Shown in pieces: positions 47,601-58,247 of a stretch of 64,000 nt of DNA. The notes beneath the pieces were generated by a model. It worked only from the letters and a program-made list of their open reading frames with translations. It did no database searches and was not told the origin of the DNA. Source of the stretch: Zingiber officinale (lineage: Eukaryota; Streptophyta; Magnoliopsida; Zingiberales; Zingiberaceae). Numbering within the stretch: the first letter of the stretch is position 1; each line of letters begins with the position of its first letter. The stretch lies in the NCBI RefSeq assembly GCF_018446385.1, contig NC_055989.1:131405004-131469003 (forward strand), read 5' to 3'. A program made the translations under genes and the position numbers.

Positions 47601-49317
47601 TGACATAGAAATGACATAGAAAATCATGTGTTACTGCAAGATACAAAATGAACTATGGTACAGAGTGAGTAAAATAAACTTCAAGGAAGTAAAATCAAAT
47701 AAATATATAGGCCAAGATAGAAGATGTGTGCGCGCACGAACGCGTGAGAAGATGTGTGTGTACAAAACCATGTGTTAGCGATATGTATATCAAGGAACTG
47801 TTGTTCAGAGCAAGTAAAATAATCAAAAAGGAAGTAAAATACAATCAGATATATAGGTTAAGATAGAAGATACATGCCTGAAGTAAAATACATCAGTTAT
47901 GTGTTAAGTAAAATAAATATATAAGTTAAGATAGAGGATGTGTGTGTGTACAAAATCATGTGTCGATGGAAAACTAAGACACAACCATTACTCAAAGCTA
48001 ATAAAATTAACTTCAAGAAGTAAAACACAATTAATTAAATATACAGGTTGAGAGAATTGTACCTTTGCAACATTGTGTTGCTGGCAATCAAAAGCAGCAA
48101 AGGCTACCTGCTCATAAAGAGTCCATTCTGCATCAAAAGAGAAACAGTAAATTTCTTGTCTTCCATTACTCAGGTAGGCTTTTAGCATATGTCAATTTAC
48201 AGATGTTTGTATGGCAACCACAGGAAAAAGTACAATGCTTAATAGTTGAGAAGGAATTTGACCTTCGAAGCATGTCACTTCTTTTGCCAATAATTCCTAT
48301 AGAAATTAGAAAAAGAAGTCTGGCAAAGTAGTGATATCGTATATATAACAATTACTGATTGGCCCAAACCATTTCCGCAGGTGAGCCGTGGGTGACAATG
48401 GGAAGTTATATCACGTCGTAGTCTCTACCTGATGTTTGGAATTAACTATGCATTCGATCTTGCTAGAAACTAATATTTTCTTGGATGCTTGTTATAGAAA
48501 ATGTATAACAAACATGTCAAATGCAATTGAAAACTAAGTTCGTAGTTCCATTAAAATATCATATGAAATCATATTGGCATAACCGTGAATCTCAGTAGGC
48601 TTTGTACCTCAGCTCTTTCTTTTATTAGCCAACCAACAGAAAAGTTTAACTCCAGGAATTTACAGTCTATCCAAATGCTTAAGCTGTCTGGTCAGAGGTA
48701 AATTACACTTAAACTGACGCATCAGTACCACCAAAAAGCACAGCTTATCATAGTTCCGAGTGAAATTGATAGCAATATTTGATTTGATCGGTCGAAATGT
48801 TGACAGGAAACCTTTTACCAAGTCATTTTTTCTATGAATTCGTCCAGACAAATTGGATCTACCAACACGAACTCGAGAAATACATTTTGCATGGCCCAGT
48901 GAAATTTTGATTCTCTTGATCGAATATCTTACTACTTCTCCGATGGCAATGTTCTCCAGTCTCCACAAAGACAATTCTCATATGGACAAAGGGCAACGCG
49001 TATTAAGGCTTCAAACAGCCGGATCTAGGTGTCTCATAAGACTGCCCTATGACCCATGAAAGATTGGAAGCGATCTCCGACAATTATACAGAAAAATATA
49101 TATATAAAAAGATCAATTAACGTGACATACCTTCTCCTCCGAGCTTGGATCGGACCGTAGGATCGTTCAAAATGGCGAGTCCGTGCTTTAGGACCTTCTC
49201 GGATCTCCGGGCTTTGAGTTTGCGGACGAGGCAGAGGTACTCCCACGCCCCTCCGCCGCCGCTGTCGACCTGGATCTCGAGCCGATCCAACTGAGCCGCC
49301 TCCTCCGCTACCACCAT
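41605..49317 (-). CDS. EMC2: ER membrane protein complex subunit 2 (TPR protein)
   Basis: Nine exons on the minus strand, listed 5' to 3': 49131-49317, 48063-48127, 47141-47189, 46209-46303, 45831-45916, 45675-45734, 45507-45588, 41857-41970 and 41605-41775. They give 302 residues in one frame. Motifs typical of plant EMC2/TTC35 are GGGGAWEYLCLVRKLKARRS near the start, EEWTLYEQVAFAA, GRLEGMLLEAKG, FMADHDAWRELAEIYVSLQ, YKQAAFCYEELILSQP and LTKGRNKEEKES near the end. EMC2 is the cytosolic TPR scaffold of the EMC insertase, which places transmembrane helices in the ER membrane. Length is normal. Intron 7 is 3.5 kb, holds a hAT relic and starts with GC instead of GT (AGAG|GCAAGT). Intron 4 holds an Au SINE piece. 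Confidence 0.93.
42771..44720 (+). pseudogene. Decayed hAT transposase in EMC2 intron 7
   Basis: The first open part (42771-43280, 169 residues) has a BED-type zinc finger, C-x2-C then H-x4-H around CKHCNVSYKFQ...LKRHVETKH. Downstream, in several frames with stops and shifts, follow GVTCHWID near 43360, LDNASSNTT near 43525, and the hAT dimerisation region VLSVIAKEILACPVSTVAVEQTFSA (44486-44560). The order matches Ac/RICESLEEPER-type hAT transposases. It cannot make a full protein. It lies opposite to EMC2 transcription. Terminal inverted repeats and an 8-bp duplication were not found. Confidence 0.85.
46360..46432 (+). mobile_element. Au-type SINE fragment in EMC2 intron 4
   Basis: GGGCAGCCCGGTGCACAAAGCTCCCGCC followed by GGTCCCGGAGAAGGGTTGACC is the conserved tRNA-related head of the Au SINE, a family spread across flowering plants. 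The tail part is missing or unrecognisable, so this is a short old piece. Confidence 0.8.
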
Positions 49318-49686
49318 CGCCGGCGAAGTTCGCGCCGCAGAGAGACAGAGAGATACCGAAGAGAGAAGCGCCGGTTGCAGACTTTGATACGATTAAAACG
49401 CTCTACAAAAGATACTCATAAAAATAAATTCAGTTGGTATCCTGACCAAATTATATTCCTCTCACCTTCATTTTATACTGGACGGACGGTCAGGATTGAA
49501 GACAGTATAATGAACGTCTTATTAACAAAGTGTAAGGTACATAATTAAGTTTAGCTCGGATAGGATCAACAACAATTCCATTTTTACACTTGTCGGGTTA
49601 CGAGTTTGGGTCAGGCATGAACTCGGAGCTCTGATTATCTTTCGACTACTTTATTTACTTTTTTTATTTTAGGAAAAACTCAAAAG
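49318..49686 (-). promoter_or_regulatory. EMC2 upstream region
   Basis: 369 bases between the EMC2 ATG and the target duplication of element D. The first 60 bases are GC-rich with a GAGAGACAGAGAG leader string. No clear TATA box was seen. Confidence 0.4.
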
Positions 49687-49691
49687 GACCT

Positions 49692-52057
49692 TGATCCTGT
49701 CTGAAAGCTGAATCAACGGACTCTGGGCACATGGCACTTTCTGAGTTACTGACGTAGATCTTCGGTACATCGCACGGCGTTCCGATGAACCTGCACAGAA
49801 GTCGGGCCGGGAAGGGATTCCCAGCGATGACCCTCCGACGCTCAAGTCAGGTAAGCGAACAACGAAGAAACGGCTCCAAGTATCAGAGATTGTGTACCTC
49901 CGGTGAAGTGCGAGGCTCCTTATATAGAGCTGGGAAGGAGCTCATGCACACTTACCGAGGCAAATACGTGTCCCCAGCCCATACCTCCGTAAAGCGTGTC
50001 AAAAGGCTTACCTGACACCATACTGCTACAGTCAAAGCATGTCTTTGATGGGACAGCGGAATCCCTTGTCATAAGATTTGAAATATGGCTGGATTATAGA
50101 GCACGCCCGCTGTCAGAAGATGTCCTTTGTCCTTTTCTCCTTACTCCCTGTCGGTCGTCCGGCTGGCCAGCACTCGCCTTACGTCCGGCCGGTCATATAT
50201 AGTGATCTACTTGGGAGATTCTCGGTAATGTACTCTGTGGAGACTGTTAGCAGTATGCTACCTTATGTCTTCGGCCGAGCGTACCATCCGCTCGGCCCTA
50301 TGATCATGCTCCCCGAGCGCCGGAACCCCGACTCCCGCCGGGGCGACTTTTGTCCCCAGATGGACACCGGTCGGTCGGCCGAGCGGTCGACCAACCCTTC
50401 TCCGGTCGGCCTATTGATCCAACCTTTTCTCGGGGTTCCGGTCAGTTCATCCTTCTTCTATCGACCACCTGGCCCTTTGACTTCCACGTGGCGTTGACTC
50501 CCCAGAACGGGGGTCCCCTGTTCTTACCGCCGGATCACTTGCCTCCCCTTCAAGTCTAGTCGAAGGAGGCGATCAGTCCGACTGACTGGACTACGAGTTT
50601 AGCCGGGTGGCTACTTCGTGCCATTATCCTACGCTCAGCCTCCCGTAGGGATGGCCGTAAGGTTAGTCAACAACAACATTCCTCGAATCTCCTCGTAATC
50701 TGCGCCAATCTCCGACATTAAGGTTGAGCATACGCTCATTAAATGCATCGAATAGCTGACTGCCACATGGCGCACTGCCGTCATCGTACGGCGGCGGCAT
50801 GGTCGAGCGACGAGATCGAGGCGGTTTGAAATGAACGGCTGGATGTGTGCTTTGGCTCCCGTGGCCTGGATCCGACGGTGGAGGTCGCTCGGGCTCCGCC
50901 CTATAAGAGCTTCGCTTTCTCCTCCGTGGTCTCACTTATGCTCTCGCGTGCCCACAGTTATTCCTCGCGGTCCAAAGTTCCGGTGATCGTGTTCTCCTGT
51001 TTCCGGCGATCTCCTGTGGTCCTCCTTCGATCCTCCTCTTCCTTGTAAGGTTCTCTTTTCTCTCTGGTCTTTGTGCTTTTTTTGCATTTCTTTCCCAAGT
51101 TCCAATCTTTGGGGCCTCTCTTCGTCTGCTGTCTTCTTTCTTCTGTCTTTCTTGGCCTTTTTAATTCCTTCCGATCGGATGCAGGAGCGTTCCCACAGAC
51201 GACGCCAAATTGATCATGTCCGAAAGTTGAATCAACGGACTCTGAGCACGTGGTGCGCTCCGAGTTGCTGACGTAGATCTTCGGCACGTCGCACGGTGCT
51301 CCGGCGAACCTGCACAGAAGTCGGGCCGGGAAGGGATTCCCGGCGACGACCCTCCGACGCTCAAGTCAGGTAAGCGAACAACGAAGAAGTGGCTCCAAGT
51401 ATCAGAGATTGCGTACCTCCGGTGAAGTGCGAGGCTCCTTATATAGAGCTGGGAAGGAGCTCATGCACACTTACCGAGGCGAATACGTGTCCCCAGCCCA
51501 TACCTCCGTAAGGGCGTGTCAGAAGGCTTACCTGACACCATACTGCTATAGTCCAAGCATGTCTTTGATGGGACAGCGGAACCCCTTGTCGTAAGATTTG
51601 AAATATGGTCGGATTATAGAGCACGCCCGCTGTCAGAAGATGTCCTTTGTCCTTTTCTCCTTACTCCCTGTCGGTCGTCTGGCTGGCCAGCACTCGCCTT
51701 ACGTCCGGTCGGTCATATATAGTGATCTACTTGGGAGATTCTTGGTAATGTGCTCTGTGGAGACTGTTAGCAGTATGCTAGCTTATGTCTTCGGCCGAGC
51801 GTGTCATCCGCTCGGCCCTATGATCCTGCTCCCCGAGCGCCGGAACCCCGACTCCCGTCGGAGCGCCTTTTGTCCCCAGATGGACACCGGTCGGCCGGCC
51901 GGGCGGTCGACCAACCCTTCTCCGGTCGGCCTATTGATCCAACCTTTTCTCGGGTGTCCGGTCGGTTCATCCTTCTTCTATCGACCACCTGGCCCTTTGA
52001 CTTCCACGTGGCGTTGACTCCCCAGAACGAGGGTCCCCTGTTCTTACCGTCGGATGA
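49692..52057 (-). mobile_element. Non-autonomous LTR element D related to the Tat elements
   Basis: Two LTRs of about 846 bases (49692-50537 and 51211-52057) flank a 673-base interior. Target duplication GACCT lies at 49687-49691 and 52058-52062. Read on the minus strand, a primer-binding-site-like stretch TTGGCGTCGTCTGTGGGAA lies next to the right LTR, and a polypurine tract GAAGGGGAGGC next to the left LTR. Both match element B. No gag or pol is present. LTR differences are about 6% by hand, suggesting roughly 2 million years. It looks structurally whole for a non-coding element and must depend on proteins of relatives. Confidence 0.88.
50902..50909 (+). promoter_or_regulatory. TATA-like box antisense to element D
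   Basis: TATAAGAG within CCCTATAAGAGC, followed by a pyrimidine-rich leader, a GTAAGG donor-like site (about 51045) and a GATGCAG acceptor-like site (about 51184). It matches in place and strand the antisense promoter of element B. Confidence 0.35.
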
Positions 52058-52062
52058 GACCT

Positions 52063-52590
52063 TTTATTTTTATTATCATTAAAATAACGATGTCTTAGTT
52101 TATGAAAATTAAAAATATCTTTATTTTAATATTATTTTAATAGTTTTAGTCATAATTACTTTAATATATTTAAAATTACTAAATAATTATAATTAAAGTA
52201 GTTTGAAATTGGCCCAAATGTGTTTAACTATTAATAAAAATTAATCTAACCTAATCAACTAGTTAAGCAAATTTAATCAAAATCGTTACAAATTATGAGA
52301 TAACTTTTATCATCTCTAATTTAAAATATTATATCTATCCTTTGTATTGTATAAAATAAAAAAAAAAATATTATTCATACATATGCATTTATATTACTTA
52401 TAGAAGCTATTGCTATCTTTTATCAAAATAATTTTCAATCTACTCGAAAATATTATAAATAATTATATCATTTTTTCCTTTATTGTCATATAAATTTATA
52501 CATAATCTTAATTCATAATCAACTTATCATTTTATTCAATAAATAATTTTTTTTAAAAAAAAAAAATTAACACGGGCACAAATGGATGAG
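52063..52590. other. AT-rich intergenic DNA
   Basis: Only AT-rich sequence with A and T runs. No feature was recognised. Confidence 0.4.
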
Positions 52591-52596
52591 TAAGAA

Positions 52597-53957
52597 TAGC
52601 TCCAATCCATCACCTAAATATCAAATTTTGTGTAAAAATAATACTAAAATATTCCAATTCATACACCAAATTTCACATCAAATATGATGGGGTAAATAAT
52701 ACAACACCATCTTTGGTGTTGTTATTCACATCACCATATTTGGTGTAGTAGAGACTTTTTATTTTTATTTTTATTTTTATTTTTATTATAAAATTAATAA
52801 AATTAAATGTAATTAATTTATAACTATTTATCTTTATAAGATATTTAAATGTAATTAGATGTAATTATTATTTTTTATAAATTTAAATTAAGTGTATTTA
52901 ATAGCATATTTAAAATTTATTATGTATATTGGTAAAGATTTAATTTATTAAATTATTATTTTAAAATTATTTAATATATTTTAATTATAATTACATTTAT
53001 AAATTATATCACTAATTTCATAAAAATAATACAATAAAATATTATAAAATTTATATGCATAAATGTAAAATGCATTACCCATTACATTACATTGACATAC
53101 AAAATAAAACTAGTAATGACACTAAATCAAAATATTACTAATAAAAACTTAAAAACATGAGTAAATAACTTAACAAAGTACAAAAAAAATAATGATACTA
53201 ATAAAATACACATAAACTTGAAATTACTTCAATAATATTATAATATTAATATTTGGGAATATCACTCCCCATTCTAATAAAATAATTATGAAATTATCCA
53301 AAAATATTTCGTAGGATTTTGAGATTCTTGATCTTCACATTGAGTTGTGATCCTTCTCTATGTATTAGAAATGTTTGAGATCCTTCTCCTTAATGTGCAA
53401 CTGAATGAGATCCTTAGACTTGCATTCTCTTTTGCATAATTCTAATTTGTTCATTGCGAATATATTCACACATCATCAGATTAGAGATCGAGTTCAAATA
53501 TTTGAATAAAATTTTAGTTTCTTCCTTGTAAATCATAGTATCAACCATTTTTATAGTAGTCTCAACAAGTTGAGCATTAATATTAATTACTTTTGTAATT
53601 TGTTGATCATCTATTTTCTTTATTTTTGCTTTATTCACCCCAAGAGGTCGTTTATTAGAATAACATTACTATCTGAATCAGTGATATTAAGATCAATAGA
53701 AGACACATAAGGAGATAAAGATGTATAGAATTTTTCATTAGAGAATTATTATTCAGATGAACCATCATTAGCATTTTGTTGTTGTGATTTCATGTCTGCA
53801 TTATTCATAATGTTAGTGCCAAATTTTTCAATGTCTTTGAGAATATTTCAGACATGGTCAAATTTGAAACCCTTTGTGTATTTTTGGATCTTTTGCTAAC
53901 AATATTTTAGCACGAGCTAACTGCAAGAAAATAATTGAACATTAGTTATGAAGACAA

Positions 53958-54002
<45 letters not shown>

Positions 54003-54715
54003 TAAACTTAGACTTTGATTATAAAATTTAGCTAGTCTAAAATAAATATGAGTATAGTAACTTACAATATCTTATTCAAATGCTCCACTAAGATTCAAAT
54101 GTTTGATTTGTCGTATGCAATCTTTCATTTTGGATTAAAATTTAGAAGCATTCTTTTTGGCAAAGATCTTAGCGATCGTCTATAATGTACAAAATTGTGA
54201 TATGCATGAAACTCTTTCTCAATTATTGCTCAAAATTGATCATTCAATTGGTTGATCCCAATGATTAGATTTTGTGAAATATGATAACATAAGTGTTTAT
54301 CTTCTTCAAATGAGTATAAAGTTTGTCGAGGGATTACACTCATTTTAGTAGAAGAGAGATTCTCATAAAAATTATTGACATAAAATGTGTTATGCCAATA
54401 TCTGGTTGCCATTATATAGTGACAAAATGTGAATATAAAATTATACAAATTTTGATTCAGTGTGTCACGTCGCTTACTCAACTTGTCTCGATGTTATCAT
54501 TGTTGTGTCACGCCAACTGTGCAATTTTATTCAAATATGTTCACTGTTAGGACACGTCATATGCAGAAAATAAAGAAAATATAGATATAATATACATTAT
54601 AAATATATACCCTATAAGCAACATGTACCTTGTCCATTCAATTTTCTCAAAAAATGGATAACAACAATGATGATTCATTAACTTTATCATCTTCAAGCTT
54701 TGATGATGATAACTA
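52597..54715. mobile_element. PIF/Harbinger-type relic, split by element C
   Basis: The left part has AGCTCCAATCCATCACC and TTTGGTGT repeats (52597-52750) like the ends of PIF/Harbinger elements. On the minus strand (54481 to about 54100) lies a Myb/SANT-like ORF1 segment with FEEDKHLC...IIGINQLNDQFW, and its NAM-associated C-terminal part is at 53638-53414 (VNKAKIKKIDDQQ, EYIRNEQIRIM). Both frames are decayed. A divergent plus-strand start, MDNNNDDSLTLSSSSFDDD (54654-54710), may begin the transposase ORF, and similar low-complexity coding text resumes after element C at 62492-62626. The right terminus was not found. Confidence 0.6.
53959..53999. repeat. (TA)n microsatellite
   Basis: About 20 TA dinucleotides in an uninterrupted run, inside the PIF/Harbinger relic. 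Confidence 0.95.
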
Positions 54716-54914
54716 TGTTGGTGCAATATTCCCTAGGTCAAGGTTGACCTGGTTGACTGAGCTTGAATTGGTTCAAGCTCGAGTCTTGATGTATGAGTTT
54801 CGATGTTTGACAATACTTGTAGACAACACATGGAGATTGCAGGTGCGATTGTTCATGTGGGGAGATTGTGAAGGAAAGTCAAGTAGGTCAATGTTGACTG
54901 GATATTTGACTGGA

Positions 54915-55340
54915 AAATCCTGGTGAGTGAAGCCAGGTGAAAGTCCTAATAGGGAGGTTAGGCAGATTAGAAAGTCCTAGTAAGTGAAGCTAGGCAGAAG
55001 TGAAAGACCTAGTGAGTGAAGCTAGGCAGAAGTGAAAGACCTAGTGAGTGAAGCTAGGCAGTATAGAAAGTCCTAGTAAGTGAAGCTAGGCAGTATGAAA
55101 AATCCTGGTGAGTGAAGCCAGGTGAAAGACCTAGTGAGTGAAGCTAGGCAGTATGGAAAATCCTGGTGAGTGAAGCCAGGTGAAAGACCTAGTGAGTGAA
55201 ACTAGGCAGTATGGAAAGTCCTGGTGAGTGAAGCCAGGCAAATGGAAAGTCCTGGTGAGTGAAGCCAGACAAATGGAAAGTCCTGGTGAGTGAAGCCAGG
55301 CAAATGGAAAGTTCTGGTGAGTGAAGTCAGGCACAAGAAA
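54915..55340. repeat. Tandem array in the 5' LTR of element C
   Basis: About a dozen units of roughly 30-37 bases built on AAAGTCCTGGTGAGTGAAGCCAGGC, with variants GACCTAGTGAGTGAAGCTAGGC. The matching array in the 3' LTR (60903-61320) has a different unit order and number. Confidence 0.92.
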
Positions 55341-55669
55341 TCCAGATGGATCAAGTTTGATCAGACATCTGGTGTTGGGAAGCCCAAGTAGGTCAAAGGG
55401 ATTGATCGGATACTTGGCACAGGAAATCCAGGTGGATCAAGGTTGATCGGACACCTAGTGGAGATAAGTCCAAGTGGGTCAAGGATGACCGGACACTTGG
55501 CACGAGGAGAAAAGTCCAAGTGGGTCAAAGGGATTGACCGGACACTTGGTGAGTGAGTTCTAGCAGGTCAAGGGTGACCGGATGCTAGACATGATGTACC
55601 AACAGGTCATAGGTGATCGGATGTTGGTTTAGGGGGCTTTGGACTTGATTTTGGGCAAAATCAAGGAGC

Positions 55670-55990
55670 TGGATCGATCAGCCGATCGATTGGCTCATGT
55701 CCAATCAATCGGTTGATCGATTGGATGAGTCCCCATGACAAGCTTCCTCCCAATCGATCAGTGGATCGATTGGGAGAGGCTCGCAATCGCACAGAACAGC
55801 GCTGGATCGATCAGCCGATCTGTCCAGAGCTCCCAATCGATCGGGCGATCGATTGGGAGGTGCGATTCTGCGCAATAAGCCCTGGATCGATCCGTGAATC
55901 GATCCAGGCGTTTCCCGAGAGCACAGAGGCTCTCTGGATCGATCGACCGATCGATCCAAAGCCTCCCCGATCGATTAGGAGCAATCTAAT
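55670..55990. repeat. Palindrome cluster in the 5' LTR of element C
   Basis: About eight close copies of self-complementary motifs such as CAATCGATCGGGCGATCGATTG and GGATCGATCCGTGAATCGATCC. The cluster is repeated at 61660-61985 in the 3' LTR, with a smaller one inside the element at 59800-59985. Confidence 0.9.
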
Positions 55991-56765
55991 CGATCGGGAT
56001 CCGACCGTTGGCACTGGATAAAGCCGTTGGCGTGCGATTCCTTCGCCATTGCTCGCACTGTTCAGCTCCGATCTACACAGCAGCTTTTCCACAGCGTTTT
56101 CCACTCTCACCGTCAGTTCTTAAAGGATCTTGGAGAGACATCCAAGTCAAGAGGCGTGACTACAACAAGAGGAAGAAGCTAGGGTTAGGGTTTTCACTAC
56201 ATATCTTGTAAGATATTTCTTGTATTTGTCTTCTCTTGCTTTCTTGTTGTATTGAGAGTATTGTAGGGCTTCTCCACCTTCGGTAGTTACCGTAAAGGAG
56301 TGTTTTATTAGTTGAGGGTGCGTGAGTGTGTGGATCCTTGGACTAGTCACCTCTTCTTGAGGTGGATACCAAGTAAATCTACGAGTTAGCGTTGTGTGGT
56401 TGTTTCTTTGTATTTTCCGCTGCATTTCATCACAAGAAACAAGCAACGACGAGTACGAGATCGCGCCGAGCTATTCACCCCCCCCCTCTAGCTACATATT
56501 TGGTCCCAACAAGTGATATCAGAGTAAGGCCGCTCTTCACCGGAATCATCGCCGGAAGGGGCAACAAAGCTAGAGGGTGTAGAAGTTGGAGCAAATTCTA
56601 TCAAGTCAAAGACTTCATCATCAAGCTCAACTTCAAATGGAATTCCAAGATGGTCTTAGATTCGACACAAGGGTGTCTCCACCATTCACAATGATGAGCT
56701 TCGATCTTTGGAGATCAAGGATCGAGAATTTCTTAATGGTGGAGATAGAGCAATGATTTACTCTA

Positions 56766-58247
56766 ATGGAAGGCTTCGAAGCTCCAAAGAATTCAAGGGG
56801 CAAAATTCTCAAGAGGAGCAAGTGGAATCAAGACCAAATCCAAAGATGCAAGGTCAATGATAAAGTGACCAAGCTTTTGGTCAATCTATTGCCGAGCAAC
56901 ATCTTAGAGCAAATTGGAGATTTTGAAGATGCCAAAGAGCTATGGAGCAAATTGGCCAAGATTCATGAGATCCCCTCCACTGTACCAATTCAAGAAAAAT
57001 CCAAAGAGGGTGACTCATTGGAGCAAGACCAAGAGGAGGGGAATTCCGAAGGTGAGAGATGCTCATCTTCCGAAGAAGAAATCCAAGAAGCTTCATCTTC
57101 AAATGAATGCAATGAAGAGGGCAAGGAGAGGGCATACTCCTTGTTTCATACACAAGACAAAGATGAAGAAGCCTCCACCTCTAGGATTGAGGGGGAGTGT
57201 AAATCATTGACACCGGAACAAGAAGAAGCCTCCACATCCGGGTCAAGAGAAGAAGAGGATGAAGAAGCTTCCACCTCCACAAGTCAAGCTAAATCAAATG
57301 AAGGATCAAGTGTCATCCCTACACATGAAGGTATAAATGTTCCAATTAACAATTAAAATTATATTATATGTTTTGAGTGTAGGGAACATGGGCACTACAA
57401 GAGCAAGTGCCCCGAATTGGCAAAGAAAAAGAGTCAAGTGGCACTAAAGGGTAAGGAGAAGCCCAAAGAGACCGCTCCCTCAACAAAGAAGAGCAAGGAG
57501 CGCATTATGTGTTTTTTGTGCAACCAAAAGGGACATTATAGAAGTCAATATCCCAAGGGGAAGAAAGCGGTCAAGGCTCAAGAAGGAAGCACAAATCAAG
57601 GGGGAGCCTCCAAGGTAAAACGAAAGGTATCATTTATTGAGCCTACCCCTTTAAATAATGGTAAAAAGCATGCTAGTTCTAATTTATATCATTTTAATGC
57701 TATTTACCATAAAAATAGGAAGCATGATGCCATTCAAGAAAAATACATGACTCTTCATGCTAAAACTATCACACCTAGGGTTAGGAAGGTAGATAAGAAT
57801 TTAGGCAATAACTCTAATGATTTTAGTTATAAGCCTAGAAATAGAAATGCTCATGGACTTAATGAAAAATCAAAAACTAAGGATTTATGGAAAGAAAATC
57901 AAGTCTTGAGGTCAAGACTTGATAAAATGGAAAAGACCCTAAAAAGGATAGAAAATATCCTAAAAGGGCAAAATGAGCAAAATCTAGGTTTAGGACAACA
58001 AAAGCCATCCAATGGCCATAAAGGTTTGGGATACAAACTTAAGGCTAAGAAGGATGTAATTTCTTACCATAAGGTTCCATATAGCTATGGAACCGAGTCT
58101 AGGTCTAAGGGTCAAGTCAAAAGTACAAGGGAAGTTATCCCTAGGAGTATTTTTACAACTAAGGTGACTAAGACTTCTAAGAAGTCTAACAAAGTCACTA
58201 AAAAGGTCACAAAGGAAGAAATCCCTAGGGTTGACCAAGGTTTCTAA
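56766..58247 (+). pseudogene. gag-like region of element C
   Basis: The first part (56766-57356) includes LWSKLAKIHEIPS, a copia gag string, then an acidic Ser/Glu-rich stretch with repeated EEASTS. A zinc knuckle of the CCHC type lies near 57370-57415 (CREHGHYKSKC), and a second knuckle-like motif is near 57510-57555. A lysine-rich tail with repeated KVTK strings follows. Gag packages RNA in copia elements. It is a fossil or non-autonomous copy. Confidence 0.7.

Larger units (their letters stand above)
54716..56511 (+). repeat. 5' LTR of element C
   Basis: It begins TGTTGGTGCAATATTCCC and ends GGTCCCAACA. It contains a tandem array (54915-55340), a run of GTCCAAGTGGGTCAA-type repeats (55345-55620), and a palindromic region (55670-55990). 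Confidence 0.9.

Noticed and set aside
50078-52017. Two similar 139-codon open frames as a duplicated gene
   Set aside because: They lie at the same place in the two LTRs of element D and are chance frames in GC-rich LTR sequence.
54915-55340. CRISPR-like array of about 35-base repeats
   Set aside because: The repeats are contiguous degenerate tandem units without unique spacers, recur in both LTRs of element C, and the DNA is a plant genome.
55705-56110. Open frames rich in DRSVDRS/IDRPIDP repeats, also at 61662-62094
   Set aside because: They are produced by the GATCGAT palindromes of the LTR and occur on both strands. They are not coding.
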